Notes: generated from the sequence alone by a model not told the origin. A stretch of 64,000 nt of DNA from Microbacterium hydrothermale (GCF_004854025.1 NZ_STGM01000001.1:124001-188000), one strand, 5' to 3'; counted from the stretch's first letter, positions 26,388 through 36,043 are shown. Program-made: numbers and translations.

Positions 26388-26951
26388 TCAGGAGTGGTTC
26401 TCCTGGCGGGTGCGACGCACCTTGGCAGCCACGGCGATCGCGCCACCGGCGAGCACGAGGGCTCCGCCGCCGACCCAGATGCCGAGGAGCGATTCCGCGT
26501 CCATACCCGTGGCGGGGAGGGCGTTGCTACCGCCGGCGTTGTTGCTGCCGCCGCCGGCCGCGCCACCGCCGGTGCCGGCACCGCTGCCGCCGCCGTTGTT
26601 CTCGGCGCGGGCGCCGGTCACCGCGAGGGTGTAGGTGCCGACCGGGTTGGCGGGGAGGGTGACCGTGGCCGTGGCGACGCCGTTGGCGTCAGCGATCTTG
26701 GTGACCGAGGCCGCGGTGACGGGCAGGTTCGCCGTCGCGATGTTGGCGCCGGTGACGCCCACACCCGAGAGGGTGAAGACGGTCTCGGCACCGGGCGTGA
26801 AGCCCGAGACCGGAACGGGGCCGTCGGAGGTGATGGTGAAGGTCTGGGTGTCGGGACCCGCCGGCACGTAGGCCTGGGCCACGGCGGGAGCTGCGAGGAG
26901 CAGCGCGCCCGCGATCGCGGCCGAGGCCGCTGCCTTGGTGAGGTGCTTCAT
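26388..26951 (-). CDS. LPxTG-anchored small wall protein
   Basis: This is a secreted protein of 187 aa. A signal peptide (residues about 1-27, ending AVAQA) is followed by a beta-rich domain of about 90 residues (TFTITSDGPVPVSGF ... VGTYTLAVTGA). A Gly/Ser/Asn linker comes next, then a sortase signal LPATG near 148, a hydrophobic helix and a basic tail (KVRRTRQENHS). It should be cross-linked to peptidoglycan by a sortase encoded outside the window. The domain looks immunoglobulin-like; its ligand is unknown. Confidence 0.85.
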   Translation of the reverse strand: MKHLTKAAASAAIAGALLLAAPAVAQAYVPAGPDTQTFTITSDGPVPVSGFTPGAETVFTLSGVGVTGANIATANLPVTAASVTKIADANGVATATVTLPANPVGTYTLAVTGARAENNGGGSGAGTGGGAAGGGSNNAGGSNALPATGMDAESLLGIWVGGGALVLAGGAIAVAAKVRRTRQENHS

Positions 26952-27234
26952 GACTGCCTGCTTTCGAATCCGGGCTACCGGTGATGGATGGTCCGCTCGT
27001 TCCCCGTGACCGTGGTGCGCAGATGGGGCCGAGAATGAAGCGGGTGCGTGTGTTGAGAGCCTTCCTGAGTATTGCCTAGGGATCCGCCCTTTAGCAAATC
27101 AATGCGGTTTCCGCGACGTAAACATTTCGCAAGCAGTCCGTCACGCGCGCGACGGGGGCGCATTTCGTCTCCACGCTCCGCATTGGATCGGGAAAGGCCG
27201 CGGAAAATGAGCCCTTCTAGTGGTCGCTCCGGGC
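26952..27234. other. Intergenic region, upstream of LPxTG gene
   Basis: This 283-bp region between two minus-strand genes has lower GC than its left flank. I see no gene and no convincing hairpin. A promoter for the LPxTG gene is expected here, but only weak matches were found. Confidence 0.4.
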
Positions 27235-29052
27235 TTACTCCAGGGTCGCGACCGCGCGTGACTGGCACGACGCACGCACCACGGGATCGAGAGCCGCGTC
27301 GGCGGTGGGCGTGACGAACGCCTCCGCCTCCGTTGCAGGGGATGCTCCCTGGACCACGACGTCGACGCCGATGGTCTGCTGGGGCGTCACGTCGACGCCG
27401 AAGGTCAGCACGGTCCGCCCGTCGAAGGTGGCACGGGCGAAGCTCGCGCCATTCGTCGTCTGCGCCGAAACCAGGTCGAAACCTTCGGGAAGGTAGACGT
27501 TGCCGACCACCTTCGCCGTTCCGGGAGCCGTCCCGTATGCGGCGTTCCCGGTGATGTAGGTGGGCAGCGAGGTGGCCGCGTCGGCGGGGGCCGTACTCGT
27601 GAGGTCGAGGTGAAGGGTGAGCTGTCGCGGGAGCGACGCCTCGTTCGACGGGCACGAGCTCCACGCCAGCGACGTCTGGGGCGCGACGTAATAGCTCATC
27701 TTCGAGCCCGTGCCGTCGTTGAGGTAGAGACCGAAGCGTGCCGTGCGCTCGTCGGTGGAGGGCAGGGGTCCGGCGATCGTCGTTCCCGCGAGCACCGCCT
27801 GCTCGTCGGCTTCGGCGCTCCACATGAGGAGGCGGTGTTCGTTTCCGGCGCGACTGAGGGCGGAGACGAAGCCGGAGGCAGACCCTCGCCCCTCGAGAAG
27901 CGCCTGGAAGACGGCGCCGGTCGAGGCCGCGAAGAATGCGTCTTGCTGGGCGGGGTCGGGGTAGCGCTCGTAGACCCCGTTCATCAGAAGGTCCACGGCG
28001 TTGTCGGAAGACAACTTCTCGCCGTCGGGAAGAGTGACGGGTCCGGTGGCGGAGAGAATGTAAGAGAGCACAACCGGGTCGATTGCGATCACGCCGTCAA
28101 CGGAGACGCCCGTCTTCTTCGCGAAGAATTCTTTCGCGAGAGGTCCGTCGATCGAGAAGTCGGGGATCTCGGTCAGGTTGTGGAAGTAGCGCGCGGGCCG
28201 CGTGCCGTAGATGTCGGTAATCTCCGTGGGCAAATTGACCACGGGTTGCCTGGTATCGCGCGACAGATTTGTAGCTGACTCGGTACCCCCGAGCGACACG
28301 GCCCCCCTATCAGTCGTGAGCACGATCGCGCTGCCCGATATCCCGCCCAGGGATCGCCACTCTGCGTTGTTCTGCACGAGCACGAGATAGCGACGCTCTC
28401 CGTCTTGGCCGAGCATGTCGGGGAGGAGTTGCGCGGTGCGGGAGAGTGCGTCGATGAAGGTCGCGGAGTTCGTGAACACCTCGTCCGCTTGATCAACGGC
28501 TCGACTCAACACGCCGACGAGCGGCGTCCGGTCGATGTTCCGCACGGCGTCCGCAGCATCCCTGGCCGGGTCGGCCGCGGTGCGCGCGGGCTCGGCGAGG
28601 CCACTCAGAGCGGTGGGGTCGAGACGCCCTCCGGTCGGCCGAAGGTTCTCCACGGATACGCCCTCGGCCGCTCGAGCGAGGGGGACGAAACTCTGCGCGA
28701 GGAGCTCGTCCGCAGACACGGTCACGGTGTGAAACGCGGCGAGCTGGGGGCCCACCCACGGCATCACCGAGGCGAGGCCCCAGATGGGTCCGGACGTGAG
28801 ACTGCGGGCCGCGGACGTCTCGTCGGCGAGCGTTTCGAGTTGTGCCACCGCCGACGCGGGGTCGGCCGTGACGGCGTCGACCGTGTCGGCGGCTCCCGAC
28901 TGCACTTTGGACAGGTGCTGAAAGGCAAGCGTCCCCGTCACCGCCACCCAAACGGTCATGAGGAAGCCCAGGAGCAGCCCGCCCGCGAGAACCCACGCCA
29001 GGACGCGACCTGCGACGAGCATCCGGGGTGGCAGAAACTGCGTTCCCGACAC
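27235..29052 (-). CDS. DUF4012 membrane protein of EPS locus
   Basis: This 605-aa protein has one N-terminal transmembrane helix (about 14-40) and a large extracytoplasmic DUF4012 region with LVLVQNNAEWRSLGGISGSAIVL and IPDFSIDGPLAKEFFAKKTGVSVDGVIAIDPVVLSYILSATG-like segments. DUF4012 genes commonly sit in actinobacterial polysaccharide clusters; the C-terminal ligand-binding part resembles the LytR-CpsA-Psr style of organisation, though I cannot show catalysis. The start is GTG 29052 with GAGGAGA upstream, 3 bp after the Wzc stop, so the two are coupled. A role in export or attachment of the polysaccharide is inferred. Confidence 0.75.
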   Translation of the reverse strand: MSGTQFLPPRMLVAGRVLAWVLAGGLLLGFLMTVWVAVTGTLAFQHLSKVQSGAADTVDAVTADPASAVAQLETLADETSAARSLTSGPIWGLASVMPWVGPQLAAFHTVTVSADELLAQSFVPLARAAEGVSVENLRPTGGRLDPTALSGLAEPARTAADPARDAADAVRNIDRTPLVGVLSRAVDQADEVFTNSATFIDALSRTAQLLPDMLGQDGERRYLVLVQNNAEWRSLGGISGSAIVLTTDRGAVSLGGTESATNLSRDTRQPVVNLPTEITDIYGTRPARYFHNLTEIPDFSIDGPLAKEFFAKKTGVSVDGVIAIDPVVLSYILSATGPVTLPDGEKLSSDNAVDLLMNGVYERYPDPAQQDAFFAASTGAVFQALLEGRGSASGFVSALSRAGNEHRLLMWSAEADEQAVLAGTTIAGPLPSTDERTARFGLYLNDGTGSKMSYYVAPQTSLAWSSCPSNEASLPRQLTLHLDLTSTAPADAATSLPTYITGNAAYGTAPGTAKVVGNVYLPEGFDLVSAQTTNGASFARATFDGRTVLTFGVDVTPQQTIGVDVVVQGASPATEAEAFVTPTADAALDPVVRASCQSRAVATLE

Positions 29053-29055
29053 TAA

Positions 29056-30567
29056 TCAGTCTCCTCGGGTCGCCTCGCGCGAGGTCCGGCGCGGCGAGAA
29101 CCCTAGCTCCTCGATCGAGGCGGGTTCGGCGTTCTTCGTCCCCTTCTTCTTGTCCGTGCCGGTTCTCTTCGAGGTATTGCGGGCATTCTTGGGGGTATCG
29201 GCGGATTCGCGATACCCGTACCCGTACCCGTAGCCGTACGCGGAGTAGTAAGAATCAGGTCCGCGAGTCGGAACCATCGACATCACGAAGCCGGCGAGCT
29301 TCGCTCCGACTGTCTGCAGAGCTTCCGTGGCCAGAGTGAGCTGGTGACGCGTCGTCTTTCCGGCGGAAACCACCATCAGCGCTCCACTGGTCACACGGGC
29401 CAGGATCGCCGCGTCGGTGACGGGCAGCAAAGGTGGGGCGTCGCAGAGGACGACGTCGAAATCTTTCTCGAACATCGTGATGAGAGTTCCCATCCGAGCG
29501 GAGCCCAGGAGTTCGCTCGGGTTCGGCGGAATCTTCCCTGCTGGTAGTACGTACAGGCTGCGGCCACCCCACGGCAGCATCACATCATTGACCTCAGCGC
29601 GGCCAATGAGCACGTCCGTGAGACCCGCCCCGCCCTCGATGCCGAGGTACTCGGCGACCTTGGGCTTGCGAAGATCCGTGTCCAGAAGGGCGACACGCTT
29701 CCCCGCATCCGCGAGCGCGATGGCGAGGTTGATCGTTGTAGTCGACTTGCCCTCACTGGGGATAGAACTCGTGATGACGAAGCTGGATCGTCCACCCATG
29801 TCGAGGAACTGCAGGTTGGTGCGCAGAGTTCTGAAGGATTCAGCGCGAGGGCTCAAAGGGTCCGCGTGAACAATGAGGGGTCGGTCCTTCGCGCGCGCAT
29901 CGTATGCGATGGCGCCGATACTCGGTGCCGAGGTGATCTGTTCAGCGTCCCGCGGAGTCCGAACGCGGTTGTCCAGGAAAGAACGTAGGACCGCCACCGC
30001 AATCCCCAGGACCAGCCCCACGAGCAGGCCGATTGCCAAATTCAGTGTCACGTTCGGGCTTGAGGGAGTAAGCGCGGGCTGAGCGTCACGGACGCGACTG
30101 AGGCGGACAGGGCTGGCGCCATCGCCTGTTTCCGGCTCAAGCTGTGGGACTACCGTCGCCAGACTCGTCGCGATTGCGTTTGCGATCGCCGCCGAGGCAT
30201 CAGGATCCGCGTCCGAAACCTTGATCGTGATCAGCGTGGAGTTGAGGTCCGCTGAAACTCTCACCTGCGCCGACAACGATTCAGCTGTCGTTCGTAGGCC
30301 GAGCTGATCGATTACTGGGCCGAGAACGACTGGAGTCGTCGTCAATCCTACGTAGGTGTTTATCCGCGCCTGCGTGAACGTGGAGCCCTGCTGTAGCTCA
30401 GCTGCCGTTCCTCCGGCCTGGGTCGACACGAAAACGGTGCTGGACGAATCGTAAATCGGCGTCCGCGTGAAGGTATATCCAGCCACGACTCCCAAGCCGA
30501 GAAGGGTGAGGACGAGGATCACAAGCCAGTTCTTGCGGAGGATGCGGAGGTAATCGCTGAGCGCCAT
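29056..30567 (-). CDS. Wzc-like BY-kinase/co-polymerase
   Basis: This 503-aa protein fuses a polysaccharide co-polymerase domain to a bacterial tyrosine kinase. A Wzz-type N-terminus has TM1 at about 15-35 (NWLVILVLTLLGLGVVAGYTF) and TM2 near 178-198. The kinase has Walker A SSIPSEGKSTT, Walker A' ALLDTDLRKP and Walker B FDVVLCDAPP. A tyrosine cluster (YYSAYGYGYGYGYRES, near 455-470) is the probable autophosphorylation tail. It should set chain length and control the EPS machinery. The start ATG 30567 follows GAGAGG. Confidence 0.9.
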   Translation of the reverse strand: MALSDYLRILRKNWLVILVLTLLGLGVVAGYTFTRTPIYDSSSTVFVSTQAGGTAAELQQGSTFTQARINTYVGLTTTPVVLGPVIDQLGLRTTAESLSAQVRVSADLNSTLITIKVSDADPDASAAIANAIATSLATVVPQLEPETGDGASPVRLSRVRDAQPALTPSSPNVTLNLAIGLLVGLVLGIAVAVLRSFLDNRVRTPRDAEQITSAPSIGAIAYDARAKDRPLIVHADPLSPRAESFRTLRTNLQFLDMGGRSSFVITSSIPSEGKSTTTINLAIALADAGKRVALLDTDLRKPKVAEYLGIEGGAGLTDVLIGRAEVNDVMLPWGGRSLYVLPAGKIPPNPSELLGSARMGTLITMFEKDFDVVLCDAPPLLPVTDAAILARVTSGALMVVSAGKTTRHQLTLATEALQTVGAKLAGFVMSMVPTRGPDSYYSAYGYGYGYGYRESADTPKNARNTSKRTGTDKKKGTKNAEPASIEELGFSPRRTSREATRGD

Positions 30568-31388
30568 GGTGCCTCTCAAGGACGGGCTGACGACCGGGAA
30601 TCGGACAATCTCGCCAAGTTTGCCACATCTCATGTTTCGCGCCGGTTATGGGTGGGTGGCCGGGCCTCAACCGATCCTCCACGCACCTGAAGACAACTGC
30701 CGGGTTGGACAAGCCGTTCGGCCCCACGTTCAGCTTCCTGCCGCAGCTTGGCGAGCGGACGGGTGCCACCGGGAGCCCGGTTAGCTCCGCCCGTACCTCC
30801 ATTGTGGGGACAACGCAGACCCCTGACGCGACGATTGTGTCCGGCCGTCCTGGGTATTGATCGCCAGAAAAATGGCAGCGGGGCCGCGATCGCCGTTCCG
30901 ACCCGAGCCGGACCCTGATCTCGCCTGGGGCCTGGCCGGGTATCGGTGCGCGCCAAAGATCTGCGAGATGCAGCCGCTGTGTCTATCCGGATCTTCGTCA
31001 CCTGCGCACCCAGTCCGAGAACGGTTCCAGACTCAAAGCGCGGCCTGCAATCGCCCGACAGGTGTCTCAACTTTCCTAAGTGGCCGGCGGGCGGTCACTC
31101 TGGCCCCGGGTGCCCAAGTAAGCGTTGGACGTGGGGTAAGAGCTCCAATCTCTTTCTAGGGCCCCTACGGCGTGACGAGAGTCGTTTCGCTCCGGACGTC
31201 CAGGGCCGAACGCGGTATCGCAGCTTCGGGGAGCAGCCCTCGCTCAGAAAATAAAGCCCTCGGCGGGAGCGCCGGACCTGTTGTTCCGATTCGCCCAGAA
31301 CCTGAGTATGGCGAGCTGGGTGGGGCCAGGTACGAGTAAGACTGAAAACGGCTCGGTAAGGTGGCACCGGCTCGGTAAAGTCTGGAGC
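30568..31388. other. Gene-free spacer left of CPBP gene
   Basis: About 820 bp lack a convincing gene; short open frames here have no family motifs or ribosome sites. A 14-bp palindrome (ACCGGG-AG-CCCGGT) lies at 30768-30781. GACGATTGTGT at 30830-30840 recurs at 32225-32235 on the other side of the CPBP gene. A duplicated CGGCTCGGTAA occurs just before the CPBP gene. Promoters of the divergent Wzc and CPBP genes should lie here. Confidence 0.5.
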
Positions 31389-32180
31389 GTGTCCAATGAT
31401 ACTTCCGCGAGCCCGGATTCTCCGGAAGCACCGGCCAGATATCGTCGCCTGCACGCGTCTCGATCGGAGACGGCTGGTGCAGCCCGTGGGCGATGCGCCG
31501 ACTGGAGGGACGCTAGCGGGGGCATAGGTCAGAGGGGACTGAGCGCGCTCGCGCTTGTCCTGGGCGGTGTCGGGGTTGGCATTCTGGGAAGCGCGCTGAT
31601 CGGGCGTTCGGGGCTTGAGTGGTCGGCTCTCGCCTCCTCGTGCTTCCTTTGGTTGTTCACGGGGTTGGGTGTCGTATTTGCGCTTTCAGTGGACAGGCCG
31701 AGCGGACTACTCAGGGCGAGGCCAACTGACTTGCTGTGGGGACTCGCCCTGGGGTTGGTCGTCCGGGCGATCCAGGGCGTTTTCGAGGAGTCTGCAGTGC
31801 GCGCATTCCCATCTGCGCCGACTGACGGGCTCTCGTGGTGGCTGGAGGCTGCGCTACCTTCCTTGCTCATCACTCCTGCACTTGAGGAGTTGTTATTCAG
31901 GGGAGTCCTCTTAGTAACGATGTACCGAATTGCGAGGAGAAAGCTGGGTCAGGTTGCAGCGGCAGTGACGGCTGGGCTCCTGAATTCCGCCGCGTTCGTC
32001 GCCATTCACATCGTCTACGAGCCCCTATCGCTGGCGGGAGCGCTTCAGCTCTTTCTCTTCAGCCTGACCGCCGTCGTACTCGTGTTCTTGACGGGGAGAG
32101 TGTCCAGCGCGATCATCATGCATCTTACGTACAACGCTCTCTACCTAATCTTGATCGCGTTCGGCCTGATGCTCGAATAA
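31389..32180 (+). CDS. CPBP-family intramembrane protease
   Basis: This polytopic protein of about 263 aa belongs to the CPBP/Abi (CAAX-protease-like) family. The motifs ALEELLFRGVLL (EExxR), HIVYEP and HLTYNALY supply the glutamates and histidines of the glutamic-type active site. About eight hydrophobic segments are present. It is on the strand opposite to its neighbours in the EPS locus and is flanked by gene-free DNA. The start is taken as GTG 31389; an earlier in-frame start at 31281 would add 36 residues of non-conserved sequence. Its substrate is unknown, with polysaccharide-linked membrane proteins one possibility. Confidence 0.78.
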   Translation: MSNDTSASPDSPEAPARYRRLHASRSETAGAARGRCADWRDASGGIGQRGLSALALVLGGVGVGILGSALIGRSGLEWSALASSCFLWLFTGLGVVFALSVDRPSGLLRARPTDLLWGLALGLVVRAIQGVFEESAVRAFPSAPTDGLSWWLEAALPSLLITPALEELLFRGVLLVTMYRIARRKLGQVAAAVTAGLLNSAAFVAIHIVYEPLSLAGALQLFLFSLTAVVLVFLTGRVSSAIIMHLTYNALYLILIAFGLMLE

Positions 32181-32545
32181 GGAGACCCCGGTCAGGTCCT
32201 GCGCCTACTTTGAGATCCGCACGAGACGATTGTGTACGACAATGTCGATACAGCATCGCGGCATGACATGCTATGCGTCATGCCCCTCTCACCAGTGGCA
32301 CCCGGAGCTCGAGGAACTGCGTCGCATGGGACTCATGTTCGCGTGACGAGCCGCTGGCCACTCCCCGCGAATAAGTTGCTCACCTCACGCGACTGACGGC
32401 ACGACGCTCCATACTGTTTCGAGGTCAGCTGTCAGGACCAGCAACGCCAGGACTCGCATCATATGACCGATGCTCGAGGTCGACGGCTTCCTCAATCGTG
32501 CAGCTGCTGGATTGTGGTGATCCATCCGGGCGCAGCACTGGAGCG
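32181..32545. other. Gene-free spacer right of CPBP gene
   Basis: This 365-bp region shows no complete gene. An inverted repeat GGCATGAC-9-GTCATGCC lies at 32260-32284 and a second (ATTGT-GTACG-ACAAT) at 32229-32243. A short frame ending near 32346 reads WHPELEELRRMGLMF, which looks like the tail of a decayed gene, but I cannot assign it. Confidence 0.4.
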
Positions 32546-33082
32546 TCATTGGAACAGTGGTCCGTAGCCAGCGTGATAATCAAGGCCCCGAGGACGATGA
32601 CGTGGTAGCGGCCGCGCAGGCACCCCCGCCACAACCGTGTGCGCGGATACGTCACGGGTAACCACAGCTCCAACCCCCACCGCGGAGCCTCTTTCGAGAG
32701 TCACACCGGGTAAGACTATGGCGCGCGTTCCTATGAAGACGTAGTCCTCAACGCGGGTCGTACGGACTGCGCCCGCGAAGGTCGCATCAAACAAGTCGTG
32801 GTCCCCCGTAAGAAGTATGACTTCTTGAGAAATTGAAACTGACGACCCAATCTGGATGGGAGCGCGATTGTCTATTCGTACCCGCGCATTGAGAACGCTA
32901 CCCGGACCCATCGCGAAGTTCTTCCACGTATCGAACCGCACGCCGAGATGAATGTAACTCGACTCAGCAATATCGAAACGAGTTATGCCCCGGTACCACC
33001 ACAAACGAAAAACATGACTAGGGATGCGGTTTATTACGTTGTTAGTCGCGTACATCATCAACGAGAATAGAAAGGTTCTCAT
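32546..33082 (-). CDS. Hexapeptide acyltransferase
   Basis: This left-handed beta-helix acyltransferase of 178 aa shows hexapeptide repeats from about 55 onward (YIHLGVRFDTW, VRIDNRAPIQIGSSVSISQEVILLTGDHD). The VFIGTRAIVLPGVTLERGSAVGVGAVVTRDV segment and the closing VAGVPARPL are typical of WcaB/WcaF/NodL-type O-acetyltransferases. The start ATG 33082 has AAGGAG upstream, inside the flippase gene, and overlaps its stop by 4 bp. It is the last gene of the minus-strand EPS run. It probably acetylates a sugar of the exopolysaccharide. Confidence 0.82.
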   Translation of the reverse strand: MRTFLFSLMMYATNNVINRIPSHVFRLWWYRGITRFDIAESSYIHLGVRFDTWKNFAMGPGSVLNARVRIDNRAPIQIGSSVSISQEVILLTGDHDLFDATFAGAVRTTRVEDYVFIGTRAIVLPGVTLERGSAVGVGAVVTRDVSAHTVVAGVPARPLPRHRPRGLDYHAGYGPLFQ

Positions 33083-34335
33083 CGATCTCCTTTTCCGTGT
33101 TCCTTGAGACCGTGGACTGTGCGAATTGCTTGACTCACAAGTTGAGGTAGGGAGAGAGTGGCGGTCAAAACCGCAGCCCCTACGCCCGTGGAGGTATCTA
33201 CTAGCGTGACCCCTGCCACTAACCAAATTGCCACTAAGGGAATATATGTCCAGCTATAGCGAAGGTACCCGCGGGCATGGTTTACGGCTCCAATGCCGAA
33301 GGACGCAATGTTTGAAATTGTAGCGCCAGCCATCAGTATGAAAAATTCTGCCCGCAGGCCCGAATAATGGCTCCCCAGTAGGTCAAGCAGTGGAGTAGTG
33401 AAAACGGTCACAAAAGCCAGAAACAGGATGCAAGAAGAGAGGTACAGGACTAGATATCTGCCAGACGACTTCAAAAGCGCGCGACGCCCCCCTGTGGTGC
33501 GCGCGATCATGGAGGCCCCCCAAGTCCCGAGAACATTGTTGAGCAGGGCAAAAGCAAGTGCATAGCGTGATAAAGCCGCAATCTCGGCAATTCCCGAAGT
33601 GTTGCCAGACCACGTCAGCAGTACTGTTATCATCTGCTCACTTGCCACCATTACAAGGACGGCGGGGAGCGACTGGCGTACGGCTCTCGAGTACGACCGA
33701 CGAATTCCCACGTCAACTCTCGCCTTTGACCTGAGCGTGCTCCGTGTCTGACGCGAACTCAGGAGCGTCTGGACCCACGCTACGACTGTTGATGCCAACG
33801 TCAGGGAAATGGCGTTTGCCCAGCTTGATAGCCACGCGAGAGAAACGAGTAGAACGCGCGCGAGGCTTGTCAGCATATCAACAACACCGATGGATCCGAG
33901 TCTCCTCTGCAATTGGAGCTCGGTGGTTGTCAGACCATATTGCTGCAGCGGAATTATGCATGCCGAGACTAGCGCCGTCATTATCAACGTAGTGGGTAGC
34001 GTTGCGCCATTCGCAAGGAGCAGGTAAACAAGCAGGGGAATAACAAGTGCCATGACGACAACGGACAGACGCATGCGAGCGCTGCGCGCGGAGACATAAA
34101 TTGTGTCTAGCTCGCGACTCGGACGCTTGACAGACGCCGCCAGCGACATGAATCGGCTAGTTATCCCGGTGGCTGATATGGCAGTGACGGCAGCTACGAG
34201 TGAAGTTGCAATTGAGTAGAAAGCATAATCATGCGGGCTCAACGTGCGTACGACAATGATTCCCGCCGCAAACGTCAGAACCTGGGACACAACACGGAAT
34301 GCGGCGAATGCGCCAAACTGCCTAATTTTTTTCAT
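33079..34335 (-). CDS. Wzx-like polysaccharide flippase
   Basis: This 418-aa protein of the MVF/MATE flippase superfamily has about 12 hydrophobic helices. The N-terminus FGAFAAFRVVSQVLTFAAGIIVVRTLSPHDYAFYSIATSL is characteristic of Wzx/RfbX. It should move the lipid-linked repeat unit across the membrane. The codon use and GC are clearly lower than in the core genes (33,001-33,060 just outside the gene is 24/60 G+C). It is 21 bp downstream of an acyltransferase gene. Confidence 0.85.
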   Translation of the reverse strand: MKKIRQFGAFAAFRVVSQVLTFAAGIIVVRTLSPHDYAFYSIATSLVAAVTAISATGITSRFMSLAASVKRPSRELDTIYVSARSARMRLSVVVMALVIPLLVYLLLANGATLPTTLIMTALVSACIIPLQQYGLTTTELQLQRRLGSIGVVDMLTSLARVLLVSLAWLSSWANAISLTLASTVVAWVQTLLSSRQTRSTLRSKARVDVGIRRSYSRAVRQSLPAVLVMVASEQMITVLLTWSGNTSGIAEIAALSRYALAFALLNNVLGTWGASMIARTTGGRRALLKSSGRYLVLYLSSCILFLAFVTVFTTPLLDLLGSHYSGLRAEFFILMAGATISNIASFGIGAVNHARGYLRYSWTYIPLVAIWLVAGVTLVDTSTGVGAAVLTATLSLPQLVSQAIRTVHGLKEHGKGDR

Positions 34336-34356
34336 CAGTCTGTCTGGAAAGTGATT

Positions 34357-34905
34357 CTAAACGCGACGTACGCGCGAAGCCTCAAAAGTGCGCACGACCC
34401 GGGCCGGCACTCCGACGGCAACCGAATTTTCGGGCACATCCTGGGTTACGACTGCTCCAGCGCCAATTACGCTTCCATGACCGATGTGTACGCCGGGAAG
34501 GACAATGGCTGCCCGCCCTAGCCACACGTCGTCGCCGATCCAGACGGGAGATATTTTTGCCCCGCTGCCAGGAACAACCTCGTGAAAATCAAAATCTGTC
34601 ACACTGGCAAAGGCGGCCATACGGAAGTCATCGCCGATGACAACGGATCGGGCAGCGTAAATCGATGCTCCCGAATTTATTAGCGATCGAGCGCCGATGG
34701 ACAAGCTTCCGTCTTCTCCAGTTTCGACCGACGCGCGAGCTTCGATCCCGCGGAAGGTTGCGCGATCGCCGATCGTAATTTGGCCTTGATTCTTGACGTA
34801 AACCATTCTTCCTTCCGTGAATGGTCGTCTACCGACCTCGACGGAGTTGTAGCGTAATGCGAGCAACGTACGAAAACTTCCCCATTCGCGAACAAGACGG
34901 TTCAT
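34357..34905 (-). CDS. Hexapeptide acyltransferase
   Basis: This 182-aa left-handed beta-helix acyltransferase has repeats from about 38 (GQITIGDRATFRG, GSLSIGARSLINSGASIYAARSVVIGDDF) and the WIGDDVWLGRAAIVLPGVHIGHGSVIGAGAVVTQDV signature. A conserved His in TDFDFHEVV may be catalytic. The start ATG 34905 follows GGGAGGG. It probably O-acetylates a sugar of the repeat unit. Confidence 0.82.
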   Translation of the reverse strand: MNRLVREWGSFRTLLALRYNSVEVGRRPFTEGRMVYVKNQGQITIGDRATFRGIEARASVETGEDGSLSIGARSLINSGASIYAARSVVIGDDFRMAAFASVTDFDFHEVVPGSGAKISPVWIGDDVWLGRAAIVLPGVHIGHGSVIGAGAVVTQDVPENSVAVGVPARVVRTFEASRVRRV

Positions 34906-34939
34906 GTTGCGCCCTCCCGGTATTTCTTTAACCTATTTT

Positions 34940-36043
34940 TTAGAGGTCGACGGCACCCTGAACAGCAAGCGCGGAGGCGTGGGGGCTTGGCAGAAACCGG
35001 AAGTACTCGAGTGCAGTCTCCCGCATGGCCTCTCTAGCCCCGGCCGATCTTGCTAGCGAGGCGGCCGTGGATGCGACATCGCCGTCCGAAGACATGGCGA
35101 AAGCCCCGACCGCGGCCCCAAGCTTGAGGTAATCGTCCGTGTGTTTCCCAAAGTTTGTGACGGTGGGGAGACCATGCTTCATGAGAGCTGCGAAGGATCC
35201 TCGGCGACCGCTAACCCCATCAGGGAACGGTGAGAGAGCGATGTCTGCTTCGTGCATGACCTGCGAGACGATGCTCGGCGCAGGAGCGCTCCACACTCTG
35301 AGCGATGCTGGGTCGCGTGTGAGCCTAGTCGCGTCCTCCGAATTCTTGCCGATGTACCAGAGGACGGCGGACGGGTTTTCCTCGCTTATCTGCGAGAAGG
35401 CAGCGCGAATCATCGTCGCGCGTCGGCGCTCAAGAGCTCCGAAGACCAAGACCCTCAGCTCCAGCCTGTCCGTGCGCGGCCAGCTGGCGGAGTCAGAACG
35501 CATCGTGACAGGGATATTTGGATGCACGGGAAGGGTAAGGGAACGGGGGTTGTATCTACCCAGGCGAGCCATTCCCATTTGACAGCTATGAATCACAGTG
35601 TCAGCGGTCTTTGCGAGACGCGCGGCCTGTGCGCGTTGATAGATGTGCATCACTGCGTGGCTTGGAGAAGAGGGCGCAGCGAATGTCTCGTGAAAATACG
35701 CAACCTTGCGAACCTTTGGCGCGGCTTTACCGAGACGCGCGAGGAATCCGGAGAACTCGGGGTTGTAGCCGCGTCGGCCATAAGAAAACTGCTCGAACTG
35801 TACCAAGATCACATCAAGGTTTTTCGCGACAGTCAAAAGGTGGGACGTATCCCGGAGGTTTCCACTCGGCCAACCATTGAGGTAATCGATGCTTCCCAGA
35901 GGGCCTTCTTCGGTAGCTCCAATGAGTACCGGTTTGTGGCCTAGATTCGCCAACTCGTTTGCCAAGATGACGGAGTGGTCAGCGATACCGTTCGCTTGTC
36001 TAGCGACGGACGGAAAGACAATGCCGATGGACAAACTTTTCAC
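34940..36043 (-). CDS. Glycosyltransferase, GT4-like
   Basis: This 367-aa protein has a GT-B fold. The N-terminal half starts SIGIVFPSVARQANGIADHSVILANELANLGH, and the C-terminal half carries LRVLVFGALERRRATMI and DIALSPFPDGVSGRRGSFAALMKHGLPTVT, which is the nucleotide-sugar binding region in a variant form. The donor and acceptor cannot be told. The start GTG 36043 overlaps the upstream glycosyltransferase stop (GTGA). Confidence 0.72.
   Translation of the reverse strand: MKSLSIGIVFPSVARQANGIADHSVILANELANLGHKPVLIGATEEGPLGSIDYLNGWPSGNLRDTSHLLTVAKNLDVILVQFEQFSYGRRGYNPEFSGFLARLGKAAPKVRKVAYFHETFAAPSSPSHAVMHIYQRAQAARLAKTADTVIHSCQMGMARLGRYNPRSLTLPVHPNIPVTMRSDSASWPRTDRLELRVLVFGALERRRATMIRAAFSQISEENPSAVLWYIGKNSEDATRLTRDPASLRVWSAPAPSIVSQVMHEADIALSPFPDGVSGRRGSFAALMKHGLPTVTNFGKHTDDYLKLGAAVGAFAMSSDGDVASTAASLARSAGAREAMRETALEYFRFLPSPHASALAVQGAVDL

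Noticed and set aside
30857-31254. Small genes upstream of the CPBP gene
   Set aside because: Short frames in several phases, no ribosome site or motif; they look like noise in a gene-poor spacer.
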